Assembly (NCBI RefSeq): GCF_003369915.1
Contig: NW_022881603.1
Location: forward strand, 6,989,249-7,053,248
From: Drosophila miranda
Taxonomy: Eukaryota > Arthropoda > Insecta > Diptera > Drosophilidae
Direction: 5' to 3'
Length of the DNA: 64,000 nt
Both the position numbers and the translations under genes were made by a program. The stretch's first letter is position 1, and each line of letters begins with the position of its first letter. Shown here piece by piece: positions 32,431-45,212 of the stretch. The notes beneath the pieces are model-generated. The model was not told the origin of the DNA. It did no database searches and saw only the letters and a list, made by a program, of their open reading frames with translations.

Positions 32431-34035
32431 CAGTCAGCCGAATTCTCCGAGCACTTTAGACGGTTCTCGCTCTTCCAGAGGATTGGGATACCAAATTGAC
32501 ATGTACCATGCAATGGAAAGCAAATTGCTCTGGTAACCTGCCGCCGGGTGTGTATCTGTGGGTGCACCTCCCCGTCTATCCGCCCGGTCCTCTTTTCGGT
32601 GGCAAGTTTAATTTGGAAGCCACACCTTCACTTGGCCCATTCTGATGGTGCACTCTCCGCGGACTTAAGCGAAATTTCGTTTCACAATTTTGCACATCAC
32701 TTGGGAGGGTGCTCGTTCTTGCTGTACTATATACTATATGTGATTGCTTGAGAACTTAAATATTTGTTGGCTTTGACTCTGCCTGTAAACAGTGGCGCCA
32801 GGGATAATGCTGTGAAAGTCCTTTCGCCACTGCTCTGACGTCTCAAGTGCTTGCCTTTGCCCGGGACTTACCTCCACTAGAAGCCGTACACAGGCCCATC
32901 TAGGTCAAGCATTGTAAGAGTCGGCCTTACCATCATCATCATCGATATCATCATCATCATCATCATCCTCATCTTAGTCCTCGTCGTCACCGCCATCGCA
33001 GTCCTCGTCATTGTCATGAAAATTTCTTGTGCTAAAACTGTCAGTGAAGTTCATGTCAGTCGTCAGCCGTCAGCACAGTGGTGTGGGCCCTGCTTAAAGT
33101 GTGGCCCGAAACTCTGACGGAGTGTGCTTCTGCAGTTGGCCTTGTCATGGCTGATGCCCCGCCTAACTACATTAGGTACGCCGCAATATTCTGTAAGTGG
33201 ATACATTAATATTTTGCCGAGAAATTGAGCCGGAATTCCCCTCTTCTTTAACCACAACCAGTTCCCTTTAAAATGGTCAAACGTCCTTGACAACTGACAG
33301 TTGCAGTGGTTGCCATTAACCACAGCAGCAGATCAGGAAGCCACTGCAGTGCTGGAGGAGCACTCGAGCTCTTGAGGTGGCAACAACAAATCGTTAAATG
33401 GTGGCCATGTGCAGCGAGGTCTGGAGGATGCTTGACGACTAATGCCACACTGGCCAGGCTATGATAATGATGGTGGTAAGCTGTTGAGCAGATCAGCTTT
33501 TGTGTTGGAGCTAAGCTAAGGCTGGAGCCTTATCATCTGCCTTTGCCGGCGCATTTGCTCTCGAAAAGATCAACTCAATAGGTTTATTTTATTATTTTTA
33601 TTGTATTTACTTTATTACTCAATTAAAATTTAGTTGGGACACATTTGGTTTTTGGTTTTTCATCTTGTATAATAGGTATGCTATCATTTGTATCTGTTTA
33701 ATCCTGTTTTCTCCTTCAGTTATCCACAAATATGTATCTGCCTTACACATTTGCTGGCTTAGATGCCTATAGATGCTGGTTTTCATATGCAATTTACTTG
33801 AATTTGACGTTGATCTCTAATATACTCGTAATTTCAATTCTCTCCGCTAGTTTACATTAATTCATTTGAATTTTAAACATTTATGTAGTGGCTTAGGCTC
33901 CCGGTTGCGGGCTGTAGCTTAAAAGTTTACCAATTCAACTTGCTCTAATACTTGTATTTGGTTTGTATTGTTATATAAGTATATGTGGTTCAGTTTCCCC
34001 GCTGTCTTTTTTGGGGCTTCCCTTTCGGCTATATG
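32431..34035. other. Unique non-coding region with trinucleotide repeat
   Basis: No supported gene. A CAT/ATC-type trinucleotide microsatellite, interrupted, lies at about 32931-32972, running into CTC/GTC-rich sequence. Confidence 0.45.
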
Positions 34036-34829
34036 TGTTTTTATACCCGATACTCAAAATGAGTATTGGGGTATATTAGATTTGTGGTAAAAGTGGATGT
34101 GTGTAACGTCCAGAAGGAATCGTTTCCGACCCCATAAAGTACATATATTCTTGATCAGCATCAATAGCCGAGTCGATTGAGCCATGTCTGTCTGTCCGTC
34201 TGTCCGTCTGTCCGTCCGTCCGTCCGTCTGTCCGTCTGTCCGTCCCTATTAGCGCCTAGTGCTCAAAGACTATAAGAGCTAGAGCAACGATGTTTTGGAT
34301 CCAGACTTCTGTGATATGTCACTACTACAAAAATATTTCAAAACTTCGCCCCGCCCACTCCCGCCCCCACAAAGGACGAAAACCTGTGGCATCCACAATT
34401 TTAAAGATATGAGAAAACCAAAAACGTAGAATTGTAGAGAATGACCATATCTTTAAGACTGCGGAATCTGAATTCGATCGTATTATTATTATGTCTCGCC
34501 CTGTCTCTCTCTAACACACACGTAGCATAGGCGGCTTTGCTTAGAGTAAAACATTAGCGCCTAGATCTCAGAGACTACAAAAGCTAGAGCAACCAAATTT
34601 GGTATCCACACTCCTAATATATCGGACCGAGACGAGTTTGTTTCAAAATTTCGCCAAACCCCCTTCCGCCCCCGCAAAGGACGAAAATCAGGGGAAATTC
34701 AAAAATCTCAGAGACTATTAAGGCTAGAGTAACCAAATTTGGTATCCGCACTCCTGTTAGATCTTACTATAAAACGTGTATCTCAAAATTTCGCCCCATT
34801 CCTTTTCGCCCACACAAAGGACGATTTTA

Positions 34830-35201
34830 TGTGGAGATAATGTTTTTTATCCCCAATCGGCCGACTAATTATTTCGAATTAAATAAAACTCGGCGCAGAA
34901 ATAAAATTACGATATGTTCTTTAATGCGTGACATCCAAATTGCAAGTGTGGCTTGCCTGCCCTTTACATTGCCGCTCCGATCGCTAAGCGCAGCTTCGCT
35001 CGGCCGACGTCGGTAGGCAGACGCAAAGCGGAGATAGCGAAGAGCGAGCTGGCAGAGAGCGTTTAGCTGGGCAAGCAAGCGCAAAGCTTTAACAAACAAA
35101 TGAGTGACATAGACATAAGTAACAAACAAAATAAGCGACTGAGGGCCAAGAATTAGGTGCTATTTGGCAAGCAGCTAATCGGCTGGGTTCTGCTCCGAAC
35201 A
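34830..35201 (-). repeat. 3' LTR of BEL/Pao element
   Basis: Direct repeat of 37843-38214. Confidence 0.88.
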
Positions 35202-35374
35202 TTCACCCCCCGTTGGAAGGCAAAGGCTTTCAACAGATCCATCCTGAAGGGGCAGAACCGCTATTTTTCCAACGGCCCTCTTGAAGATGCTTGCTTGGGC
35301 GCAGCTGGCGGCTACGCTGGGATGATCGTCGAACGCAGCAATCGGCGCTTCTTTACGAAGGCGGCTTGTCGTGA

Positions 35375-37476
35375 TTACGTCTTGATCATCGGGAACCTCT
35401 GTAATTGCATAGAATGGCAGGAAATTTGGCAATGTAGAAATGTAGAAAGTTGAATTTCATTTAGCGTGGATATGTATGTTTTTAATATATGGAAAAGTTC
35501 GCGCTGCAGTTCCTGATTCTCCGATCGCAGTTTTTCCACTTGCTGCTCTAAGTTTTGGTACTCCAGCGTTGTGGGTCGAAAATCGTCAATAGAGATGCAC
35601 GAGGAATTTTCAAAAGCGGCTAAAGCTGCACGCTTATTCTCCGAGCTATCAATGCTTCCTGATACTATCCAACCAAGTTTAGTCTCCTGCAATGTTGGCA
35701 ATTGGGCTGATAGTCGAATCTGTCCGACGCACATTAAATCGAAGAACAAACCAGAACCTATCAACAGATCGATACGTTGGGGCTTGGAGAAATTAGGATC
35801 AGCTAGTTTTAGATTATTCGGCATTGGCGAATCCTTTGCGTCTACGCCGAAGTTAGGCTGCATTTCCGTAATTGAGTTGGTGACAATTGCAGCGAAGGAA
35901 GCTCGATAGCTTGCGTCCTGGGATTGTACAACTATATGTACAGACTTGCTCGAAGGTAGAATGGAATCTCCGATTCCAGAGATGTGAACATAAGACGAGC
36001 GATGATCCAACTGCAACTGATCAGCAAGTCTAGATGTTACAAAGTTTGCCTGTGATGCAGAATCCAAAATGGCACGACATGGGATAAGTGCTCCATAACG
36101 ATCTGTTACATGGACGAGGGCAGTAGGTAGCAACACGTTCTGGCTATGCTGAGATTTCTGGATCGAGGGGGGAGGGCTAGAACACCCGCTTGCTAGAAGC
36201 ACAGTCGCGGCCTCTTGCTGGATCGATTCCTCGGCCGGTGAAGAGGAAGATGAAGTGTGGAGTAGCGTGTGATGTTTGGCCTGGCAATGCCTGCAAAGTC
36301 CTGACCTGCACCTCTGCAATTCATGGCCTTTGTTGAGGCAGTTCAAACACAAGCGGCTCTTCTTTGCTTCTTTGTATCGTTCAAACGCAGAGAGATTCAG
36401 GAATGCCTGACATCTAGATATGTAATGCTCGGAGGAATTGCAATGGTTACATATGGGGTTAGGATGGTCGTTACTGGAGGTGATAAGGGTGACAGGATTG
36501 TCTTCTCCCACCTGTTGACTAGGACTTGTTGCCATGGCTGATCCCAAATTCTCCAGCATCCGACATCTCGCTTCCAAAAATGAGGCCATGCTTGACCACC
36601 GAGGCAATCCTGACGTCGGCAAGTTCTCTTCCCATTTCTCCTTTGTTTTGTGGTCCAGTTTCGTGCCTATGATGAAGATCAGCAACCCATCCGAAATCTC
36701 CTGCGGGGTCGCCAAGGTCTGAAGTGCACGCAAGTGCGAATTGATTTTGTCGCTGAGCGCGCGCAAGCCGATAGCTGAGCCCTTCTCCACCCCTTGCAGC
36801 CCGAAAATAGCCTTGACGTGTGCCTGAAAATGTAACAGTTTATTATCGAATCGCAACATTAGCAAATTCAACGCCTTGTCGTAATTCTCCTCAGAAAGTT
36901 CCAAGGAACGAATCGTATCCAGCGCAGCACCATCTAGACATCCACGAAGATATTGGAATTTTTCGATGATTGGTATACGATGGTCGAGTCGCTCGAGAAC
37001 ATCGAGTGGAATTCTGGCCAATCCATGTAGTTCCCCCCGAATCGCGGAAGCTGCAACTCGGGCATTCGAGAACGGCCTATACTATTATAGGCGAACAACG
37101 ACGAATTCCCCTCGAGAGTATGCCGAGCCGTTGAATTGGCAACATTTACCGTGCGAGCAGCCATCAACTCCCGCGACAGCCTGGACCTAACCTTGACATA
37201 AACATTCGAAAAGTCCAGCCGGGCATCATGGGCTAACTGCAGGAAATCCAGCCTTTCAAGGCTCGTTTGAGCGGCATCGAAATCCGCATTCATTCGCTCG
37301 ATTTGCTCTAAGCGAGCTTGAAGTTCTGCCTCATCTAACTCGGCAAGCTCTTCCTTGGTGAGAAAGCGATCCATGGCCTTTAGTTGGCGCGCGATGGACT
37401 CGGCCTTGTGCTTGTAGAAATCTACATCACTCGGCATTGCTGCGTTCGCGACATTGGTAGGCTCAGGTGCTGCCAT
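35375..37476 (-). pseudogene. Gag-protease polyprotein of BEL/Pao element, broken
   Basis: It starts at ATG 37476-37474. The N-terminal gag (DUF1759-like, to PRFGGNYMDWPEFHSMF) runs to about 37010, where the frame breaks. The 35375-37021 frame continues the DUF1759 region, then CCHC fingers (CNHCNSSEHYISRC, CLNCLNKGHELQRC, CRHCQAKHHTLLH), then an aspartic protease (AILDSASQANFV, DUF1758-like; GSGLFFDLM). After FENSSCISIDDF the sequence leaves the family and joins terminal element sequence, so reverse transcriptase and integrase are absent. Confidence 0.85.
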
Positions 37477-37842
37477 GTTGAGGTTTTAAAAGAGTCACTC
37501 AGCACGACCGAAAAAGACACCCTGTATACGTATAAACGTGGGAACCGAAAGCAAAGGGATTACAGCTAATGCCTTTAGCTGTGCGAGCTGTCCGATTCCG
37601 CTTTGTACTCCGCTTGTGTGTATTAGTGAGTTCGCTGCACTGCCTACCGCACTGCACTGACCGAATTGTCGCGACAGAGAAATTAATAGCCAGCAATGCG
37701 TGTATGTAGGTGTATGTAAGTGTGTTTTAGCACCGAATTGTGCTTAACCGCCGAAAATTTGCTAGGGCTAACGAATGTCGATCGTGAATGATTATTAATT
37801 GACACTGCAACTCAGAGATCACGTCGGGGTCACCAAATTTTA

Positions 37843-38214
37843 TGTGGAGATAATGTTTTTTATCCCCAATCGGCCGACTAATTATTTCGAATTAAATAAA
37901 ATTTGGCGCAGAAATAAAATTACGATATGTTCTTTAATGCGTGACATCCAAATTGCAAGTGTGGCTTGCCTGCCCTTTACATTGCCGCTTCGATCGCTAA
38001 GCGCAGCTTCGCTCGGCCGACGTCGGTAGGCAGACGCAAAGCGGAGATAGCGAAGAGCGAGCTGGCAGAGAGCGTTTAGCAGGGCAAGCAAGCGCAAAGC
38101 TTTAACAAACAAATGAGTGACATAGACATAAGTAACAAAAAAAATAAGCGGCTGAGGGCCAAGAATTAGGTGCTATTTGGCAAGCAGCTAATCGGCTGGG
38201 TTCTGCTCCGAACA
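37843..38214 (-). repeat. 5' LTR of BEL/Pao element
   Basis: Direct repeat of 34830-35201; the primer site adjoins it on the left (plus-strand view). Confidence 0.88.
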
Positions 38215-38751
38215 CTGTTGCATCCACAATATTGCACATTCGAGAAAACTAAAAACGCAGAATCATAGATAATGATCATATCTATTAGATTGCTGAATCT
38301 GGATCAGATCAGATCATTTTTATAGCCAAAAGGAACAAATCAATTTGCACTGGCTACGCAGCCCCCGACGTCACGCTCAGACTGATTTTCTGTCTCTCTC
38401 GCACGCACTCTTTGTCGTGTCGTCCAATATTAGCGGCGTCTGCCGGAGGAGAGCCATACTGACTTAGTCAGGCAGGCTCCGTTTTTCATTTACTTTTGCG
38501 GATTACGTTTTCAGCCAAAACGTTTCGATTTCGTTTTAAGGTGCTCCAGTTTTCACATATTTTTTTTATTGATATGTTTCTTTTTTCATCGTTTCTGGCA
38601 AACAAAAACAGCTGACCTGGCTGCTTTGTAAAAATACAGCGTGATTAAAATGCCTTTTATTTTTTCAATTGCTTGTTTTGAAGCAAAACGATTGCAGAAA
38701 TTACGTGATCTAAGAAGATCTAGACATCTTAGATGCAACACTTGTGTATTT

Positions 38752-39722
38752 AACATGTCTGACGAGCTGTGATTAACAGCATGCGTATTGAAAATTAAAT
38801 TGCTAATGGTAAAGCTTTCAGATTTGTGAAGTCATTTCGGATCGACAAAAAAACTTTCAAAATGATTTTGGAGAAAGTTCAACCCCATTAAGGTGTTACC
38901 AGGAAGTTATCTCCCTCTACGCAATTGGCTTCAGTAATGTGATATCTCGCCACTGGCTGCTACCAGTGGGCAGTTGCCAAAGACCACCATATAAACATTG
39001 GACGCTGTACATTTGGAAAGATTCTTCACAAACTTATTCCGTTGATGGACAGGCTGTTATGTATTGAGTTCATTTCGTTGTAGATGAATAATCATCAATT
39101 GCAACAATCATATGAATATTTCTATCGGAACTTTAAATTGCCTCGAATTGGTGCCTGTGTGGATGGAACTCACATCAGAATACTAAAGCCTGTACAAAAC
39201 CACTCCGTGTTCTATAATAGGAAATGATTTTATAGCATGAATGCCATGGTGGTGTGTAACTACAACATGGAGATAATTGCTATTGATGCCACGCACCCTG
39301 GTTCCTGCCATGACTCCATCATTTGGAATCACTCCCCTGCTAGGGAATATTTATCCACGACCATTAATGGGTTTGTTTTGGCTGATTCGGGCTACGCTCT
39401 AGAGAGTTTTGTTCTGACTCCTTATAGGAGCGCGGAGATAGCCACCTATCAGCACAGATTCAACATAAAGCATACTGGAGCACGAAATATTATAGAACGC
39501 ACCATTGGAGTCCTTAAAAGCCGTTTCCGTTGCTTGCAACGCACTTTAAATTACCCACCAATATTTTGTTGCCAAATTATAAATGTATGCTGTGCCCTGC
39601 ACAATATTTGTAGAAGACGTAATGTCTTAATCGAGGAGGATGTTCGATTTGACGACCCTTTAGACACTGAAAATGAATTCGACGACACTGAAAATAATGG
39701 ATCATCTATACGCGATGAATAG
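38752..39722 (+). pseudogene. Harbinger transposase, copy 1, broken
   Basis: Homologous to the intact gene at 46005-46993. Compared with that copy it has nonsense codons at 38889-38891 (TAA), 39081-39083 (TAG) and 39225-39227 (TGA). Its mini-exon donor is changed from GTGAGT to GTGATT. The C-terminal 160 codons, with the second Asp (LADSGY) and Glu (NIIERTIG), remain open. Confidence 0.88.
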
Positions 39723-39837
39723 CTCAGGCCATTCCTTATTAAAATGCAACATTTTTCATGTTTTCTTCTTTATGTCATTCGATATTCTTTATAACTAATA
39801 AAGCTAAGTTTCACAAAAAAACTAATAGGAAACTAAT

Positions 39838-40519
39838 TATTTCGCAAATTTGTCCAAAATTTGGCTAAATTTGTCTACAAGCGCCTTTTGGACCTCGAGC
39901 TTCTCCTTCTCTAACGATTCCATTCGTTCGAAATGTTCCGAAATTTTCTTGGAAATTGCCGACATTTCATCCAGCTGAGCAGCGCAGAGATCGTTGAGGT
40001 CCATGGTCTGCGCTGGTCTAGTTCGACGGCGCTTCGGCATGGGCTCCTCCTTCTCTGAGGGTTCGTCCTTCTCTGAGGGTTCCTTCTCAATGGGGTCTTC
40101 CATCACGCACTTAACCCCAGTGTCGGCCTCCTTGGTCGTACGGGGGGGAAGTCCATACGCTGGCCCACCTACTCCTTCCACCATTTCGTAGAGGCCACAT
40201 AGCTTGGCCACTTCCTCCTCCAATTCCCCAAGCGATTGCTGGGCGAAGGGCCCTCCACCTGTAGCTCGAGTTTCTGATTTGTTTTTCGCCATCTTCTTGC
40301 GGATGTTTGTTTTCCAATCTGCCCAAACCTGAAATTGTAGAATTGAATATAGTAGTGTGCTACCTTTTGTTGTGCAACACATACCTTTTTCCAACCCAAT
40401 GCGTCCTTGATTGGCAGCCCAACAGCATTGAGAGCGCCGCAAAGCTCTGTCCGGGTTGTCTTTCATAAAACCCACCAGGATTTCATCTTGATTTATGCTT
40501 TCCCCTGGATATAAAGAAC
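39838..40519 (-). pseudogene. Harbinger Myb/SANT-like protein, copy 1, broken
   Basis: Antisense partner gene of the transposon, converging on the transposase with about 115 bp between stops. The second exon (about 40330-39838) is open: VWADWKTNIRKKM, an acidic middle with PSEKDEPSEKEEP repeats, a PKRRRTRP nuclear-localisation-like motif and a coiled-coil tail. The first exon lacks about 55 bp present in copy 2, removing most of the Myb/SANT-like helix region. Such proteins help Harbinger transposases bind DNA and enter the nucleus (established for the superfamily). Confidence 0.8.
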
Positions 40520-41142
40520 AAAGCGGTAATTTTGAAATAAAAAATTAATTTGCTGCACTTATGTACATTTTGAAGTCCGAATTAAATTGGGCGGGAAACA
40601 GCTGTGCTCACCCAGATGTTCTGTTAAGCGCATGTTACAAGCACAGTCTGAGCTGTTACATGCACATTTGTGCTGTTATACGCAAAAATTTATTACTTGC
40701 CAACGTTCCGATAACCAAATCGGAATGCGTCAGCTGCTTACACCAAAACGAAATTTGTTGTTGCTGTGGCCAATTTTGTCCGAACCAAATTTGAGGTTGG
40801 GTTAAAATAAAATTATTTATAAAGAAAGCACAAGTTAAATTACCCTGATATAGGTATCAAGTTTATGTTAATGCATCAATAAGTCATCTATTTTTTTCCT
40901 TTTGCAATTAAGGTTCGTTTTGTTGTATAAAAAGCCGTTTACTTTTCATTTCGTCAACGAAAATGTTTTCGTTTTGAAAACGAAGAAATCTTGCGGAATG
41001 GGAAAAAGAGAGCCCCAATTTATGTGATTTCAAAAGTAAATCGGAAAACTTTTGTGAAAGTGAAAAACGGATCCTGGCTGAGTATCGGGTATAACCGTAG
41101 AGTTGCGGTGTCCGCAGCAACTCACAACGTTCCCCCTCGTTT

Positions 41143-43287
41143 TGTTTGTTCTTTAACCATTTTTACATGACTGACATTTGACATTTTTGCGCTAATCAGT
41201 CTGCCTAAGAAACAGATATCTTTTCGATTTGGTATAGGCACATTTCCAACAGAAATATTTACCGCTCTGACCTGTCCTTTTCCTACATTCATTGCTGCAG
41301 ATTTGCTTGGATTGAAGCTAAAACCGAGATCACCACATAGAAGGTTAAAGTCATTTAGTTTTTTATTAAGGTTTTCAACCGCTACAGTAAACTCTCTGTT
41401 GTGAGAGATTATAACGAAGTCATCTGCAAATTGCATGATATGAGTATTTCTATCACAGATCTGATGTAGTCTTTTTGTGTATACAATAAAAAGGAGGGGC
41501 GACAGACAACAGCCCTGTGGGATTCCTCCCTGAACTACCTGAACAGCTTCCCCTATTTTCAGTAGTCTCATAGACATAAAACTGATGATCCAGTCAATGT
41601 ATGTTTTAGGAAAACACTCATTTTCCATTAGTCTTTTTAAGAATTTCAGGTTGACACAATTGTAGGCATTGTTGAGGTCAACAACCACAAGAGTAACGTG
41701 TTCCTTGTTCTTTTTCTTTGCCGCTACCACATTGATGGCATCATTAATGCACATCACTGCAGACTTGTTTTTTTTGGTATGCATAAGATCTGTAGGGTAT
41801 AATCTTGTTTTCTTGTATATGCTTTTCCAGCCTGGCTTTCACCATGCCATTTACTGTCTTGGCTAGAACCGAAATGAGGGATATGGGTCGAAAATGTTTT
41901 AAGTCAGTCAGATCCATGTTTTTTTTCGGTATTGGTACAATTCTGATAGATCTCCATTCGACTGGAAAATCGCACATAGCCACTCAACGGTTGTAAAAAT
42001 GTACAAGTTCTGTCTTTATACTAGTGTTAAGAGCACTCAGCATCTCGTATGTGATGTGATCTATTCCTCCTGCCGTTTTTCTGTTTCTGACTAACACAGC
42101 CTCTAACTCTTCCAAGGAAAAGAAAGGATTTTCATTGTTCTTGGTTGAGTACATTTCTTCGTCTACATCCTTTGCTTCTGAGGTTATTTGTTCGTGAAGG
42201 AATTCCAGGTATGGCCCAGCTTTGTCAGGGTCGAAAATTTCTGGGGTGTCCTCTTGACAGTTTTTTAGATTTCTGAGGAATCTCCAGGCTTCTCTTGAGT
42301 TCGATTTTACATTTAACTCTGTTAACTTCCTGGCATAGCTAGTTCTTTTGGCAATTTTAACAGATTTTTTCCATTTAACCTTGACGAACAATAATTTTGA
42401 AAGGAGGGTTCTGAAGCTGCCTTCTTCTGCGACTCTGCAAACTCCCTGAATAATTTGGCTAAATTCTCGTCCCACCATAATTTTGGACATTTGTTTTTGA
42501 TTTCATAAGTAGCTGCTTTTATTTCCTGTTGGATGTTCTTCGCTAAATTATCCATATCTTTGTCGGCCTCAAACAGGCTTAGCTTTTTCAGTAGCCTGTT
42601 TTTGGCAAGGAAAGTTTTGAGTTTGTGTTGATATCCTGCTGTTTCAAAGGTTATTGGGTGATGGTGGCTGCCTCCTAGGTAAAACTTTTCGCATTTCCAA
42701 TTCTCTATATGAATACCCTTTGTGAAAGTTAAATCGAGTACAGACCCTGATGTTGAGTCGATGTGTCTTCTGAATGTGAGACTGTGGTCATTTGCTAGAC
42801 TATAGCCAGCATTTGACATAGCTTGCATGAGAAAAGTTCCCTTTCCACTGTTGGTTCTGTCTCCAGAAAAGGTATGTCTCGCGTTAAAATCTCCTGCAAT
42901 TATGACTTTTCCGAATGCATCTAAATATTCAAGGAGATTGTTAATCGCTTGCTTGAAGGATGCAAGAGACAAAAAAGGTTCAATATATACTGAGGTGATA
43001 AAAAATTTATCTTTGTTGTTGATGGTTCTTGCTATAATTATATCTTGCTCTGTCTCATATATCAGTCTTTTAACTCTTAAGTCTTTTTTGTAGGCAATCG
43101 CCACTCCTCCATAACCGTCCTCTCTATGTTTTTCTAACATATTGAAGTTGGCTAGTTTCCTAAAACGGAGATCGTGAGAGAAAACTTCAGCCAGAATGGC
43201 AAAGTCGAAGTTTTCATTGTTTAAGTAGAATACTAGGTCGTTTTTATTGGCTTTAATAGATTGAATGTTATGTTGTAAAAATTTCAT
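41143..43287 (-). pseudogene. LINE ORF2: APE endonuclease and reverse transcriptase, broken
   Basis: It starts at ATG 43287-43285. The endonuclease domain shows IIAGDFNARH and the GSHHHPITFE catalytic His region. The reverse transcriptase shows GGIPQGCCLSPLLF and FADD (about 41437-41426), the latter replacing the more common YADD. The frame breaks near 42400-42490, at TGA near 41984 (after FYNR) and near 41760. The end of the polymerase and anything beyond it (RNase H if present) are cut off at 41143. Confidence 0.87.
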
Positions 43288-43453
43288 ATTTATTTAGATA
43301 TTTTAAAAAGGTTCGTTTCATATTGTAATCATTTGTACTGGTAACTTTTTTTTGATGGATGTGACACATCATTTGAGTCGACTAAACGAGACAACATGTG
43401 AACCATCTGTTGAATGGTAAATTTGTTTTCTTTTAGTTGCTCGCATAACTGTG

Positions 43454-44558
43454 TTTTTTATACCCGATACTCAAAATGAGTATTGGGGTATATTAGATTT
43501 GTGGTAAAAGTGGATGAGTGTAACGTCCAGAAGGAATCGTTTCCGACCCCATAAAGTACATATATTCTTGATCAGCATCAATAGCCGAGTCGATTGAGCC
43601 CTGTCTGTCTGTCCGTCTGTCCGTCCGTCCGTCCGTCCGTCCCCTTCAGCGCCTAGTGCTCAAAGACTATAAGAGCTAGAGCAACGATGTTTTGTATCCA
43701 GACTTCTGTGATATGTCACTGCTACAAAAATATTTCAAAACTTCGCCCCGCCCACTTCCGCCCCCACAAAGGACGAAAATCTGTGGCATCCACATTTTTA
43801 AAGATACGATAAAGCCAAAAACGCAGAATCGTAGAGGATGACTATATGTTTTAGAGTCTCAACCAGATCGTATAATTATTATAGCCAGAATCAAGAAAAC
43901 AATTTCATTCTTTCTCGCCCTGTCTCTCTCTAACACACAGGTTTCAGGGTCGGCTTTGCCAATTGCAAAATATGAGTTCAAGGATCTCAGAACCTATAAG
44001 AGCCAGAGCAACCAAATTTGGTATCCACACTCCTGTGATATCGGACCTTGACCGTTTCGTGTCCAAATTTCGCCACACCCCCTTCCGCCCCCGCAAAGGA
44101 CGAAAATCTGGGGCATCCACAAATCTCAGAGACTATTAAGGCTAGAGTAACCAAATTTGGTATCCGTACTTCTGTTAGATCTCACTATAAAACGTATATC
44201 TCAGAATTTCGCCCCACCCCCTTCCGCCCCCACAAAGGACGAAAATCTGTTGCATCCACAATATTGCACATTCGAGAAAACTAAAAACGCAGAATCATAG
44301 ATAATGACTATATCTATCGGATTGCTGAATCTGGACCAGATCAGATAATTTTTATAGCCAAAAGGAACAAATCAATTTGCAGTGGCCACGCAGCGCCCGA
44401 CGTCACGCTCAGACTGATTTTCTGTCTCTCTCGCACGCACTCTTTGTCGTGTGGTTCAATATTAGCGGCGTCTGCCGCAGGAGAGCCATACTGACTTAGT
44501 ATCGGGTATAACTGTAGAGTTGCGGTGTACGCAGCAACTCACAACGTTCCCCCTCGTT
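43454..44558 (+). mobile_element. DINE-1/ISY-like Helitron inside LINE
   Basis: Full-length + copy from TTTTTTATACCCG to CCCCTCGTTT, sitting between LINE ORF2 and ORF1. The tetranucleotide tract is at about 43603-43641. Confidence 0.85.
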
Positions 44559-45212
44559 TAAACTTAATTTGCTTTAACGTTTTAGTTTTGAACATTTTCC
44601 TCATTTATCAGCCAGGCTCCGTTTTTCACTTTCACAAAAGTTTTCCGATTTACTTTTGAAATCACATAAATTGGGGCTCTCTTTTTCCCATTCCGCAAGA
44701 TTTCTTCGTTTTCAAAACGAAAACATTTTCGTTGACGAAATGAAAAGTAAACGGCTTTTTATACAACAAAACGAACCCTAATTGCAAAAGGAAAAAAATA
44801 GATGACTTATTGATGCATTAACATAAACTTGATACCTATATCAGGGTAATTTAACTTGTGCTTTTTTTTATAAATAATTTTATTTTAACCCAACCTCAAA
44901 TTTGGTTCGGACAAAATTGGCCACAGCAACAACAAATTTCGTTTTGGTGTAAGCAGCTGACGCATTCCGATTTGGTTATCGGAACGTTGGCAAGTAATAA
45001 ATTTTTGCGTATAACAGCACAAATGTGCATGTAACAGCTCAGACTGTGCTTGTAACATGCGCTTAACAGAACATCTGGGTGAGCACAGCTGTTTCCCGCC
45101 CAATTTATTTCGGACTTCAAAATGTAAGTGCAGCAAATTAATTTTTTATTTCAAAATTACCGCTTTGTTCTTTATATCCAGGGGAAAGCATAAATCATCT
45201 CTTTAAGATGAA

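Larger units (their letters stand above)
34830..38214 (-). mobile_element. BEL/Pao LTR retrotransposon, RT and integrase deleted
   Basis: 372-bp LTRs at 34830-35201 and 37843-38214 with only a few differences. Reading on the minus strand, the LTR starts TGTTCGGAGC and the primer site TGGTGACCCCGACGTGATC follows the 5' LTR (about 37834-37816), as in insect BEL elements. Gag and protease remain; the reverse transcriptase, RNase H and nearly all of integrase are gone. The last ~50 codons before the 3' LTR survive (about 35190-35400). No clean target duplication is seen; a few bases of the host Helitron appear lost. Confidence 0.88.
38469..41080 (+). mobile_element. PIF/Harbinger DNA transposon, copy 1
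   Basis: About 2.6 kb with imperfect terminal inverted repeats (left CAGGCAGGCTCCGTTTTTCA; right end inverts to CAGCCAGGATCCGTTTTTCA). It is flanked by a 3-bp duplication AGT at 38466-38468 and 41081-41083, inside a Helitron whose sequence resumes exactly. It encodes convergent transposase and Myb-like genes. The 3-bp duplication and two-gene layout are the Harbinger hallmarks. Confidence 0.92.
34036..41142 (+). mobile_element. DINE-1/ISY-like Helitron split by two insertions
   Basis: Three pieces in order: 34036 to about 34825, 38215-38468 and 41081-41142. Together they reconstitute one full repeat in the + direction. A BEL/Pao element sits in the first gap and a Harbinger transposon in the second. 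Confidence 0.85.

Noticed and set aside
32931-32972. Trinucleotide tract as part of a coding exon
   Set aside because: Flanking frames close quickly on both strands.
34831-35016. ORFs in both BEL LTRs (also 37799-38029)
   Set aside because: They are LTR sequence in the non-coding orientation, duplicated with the LTR.
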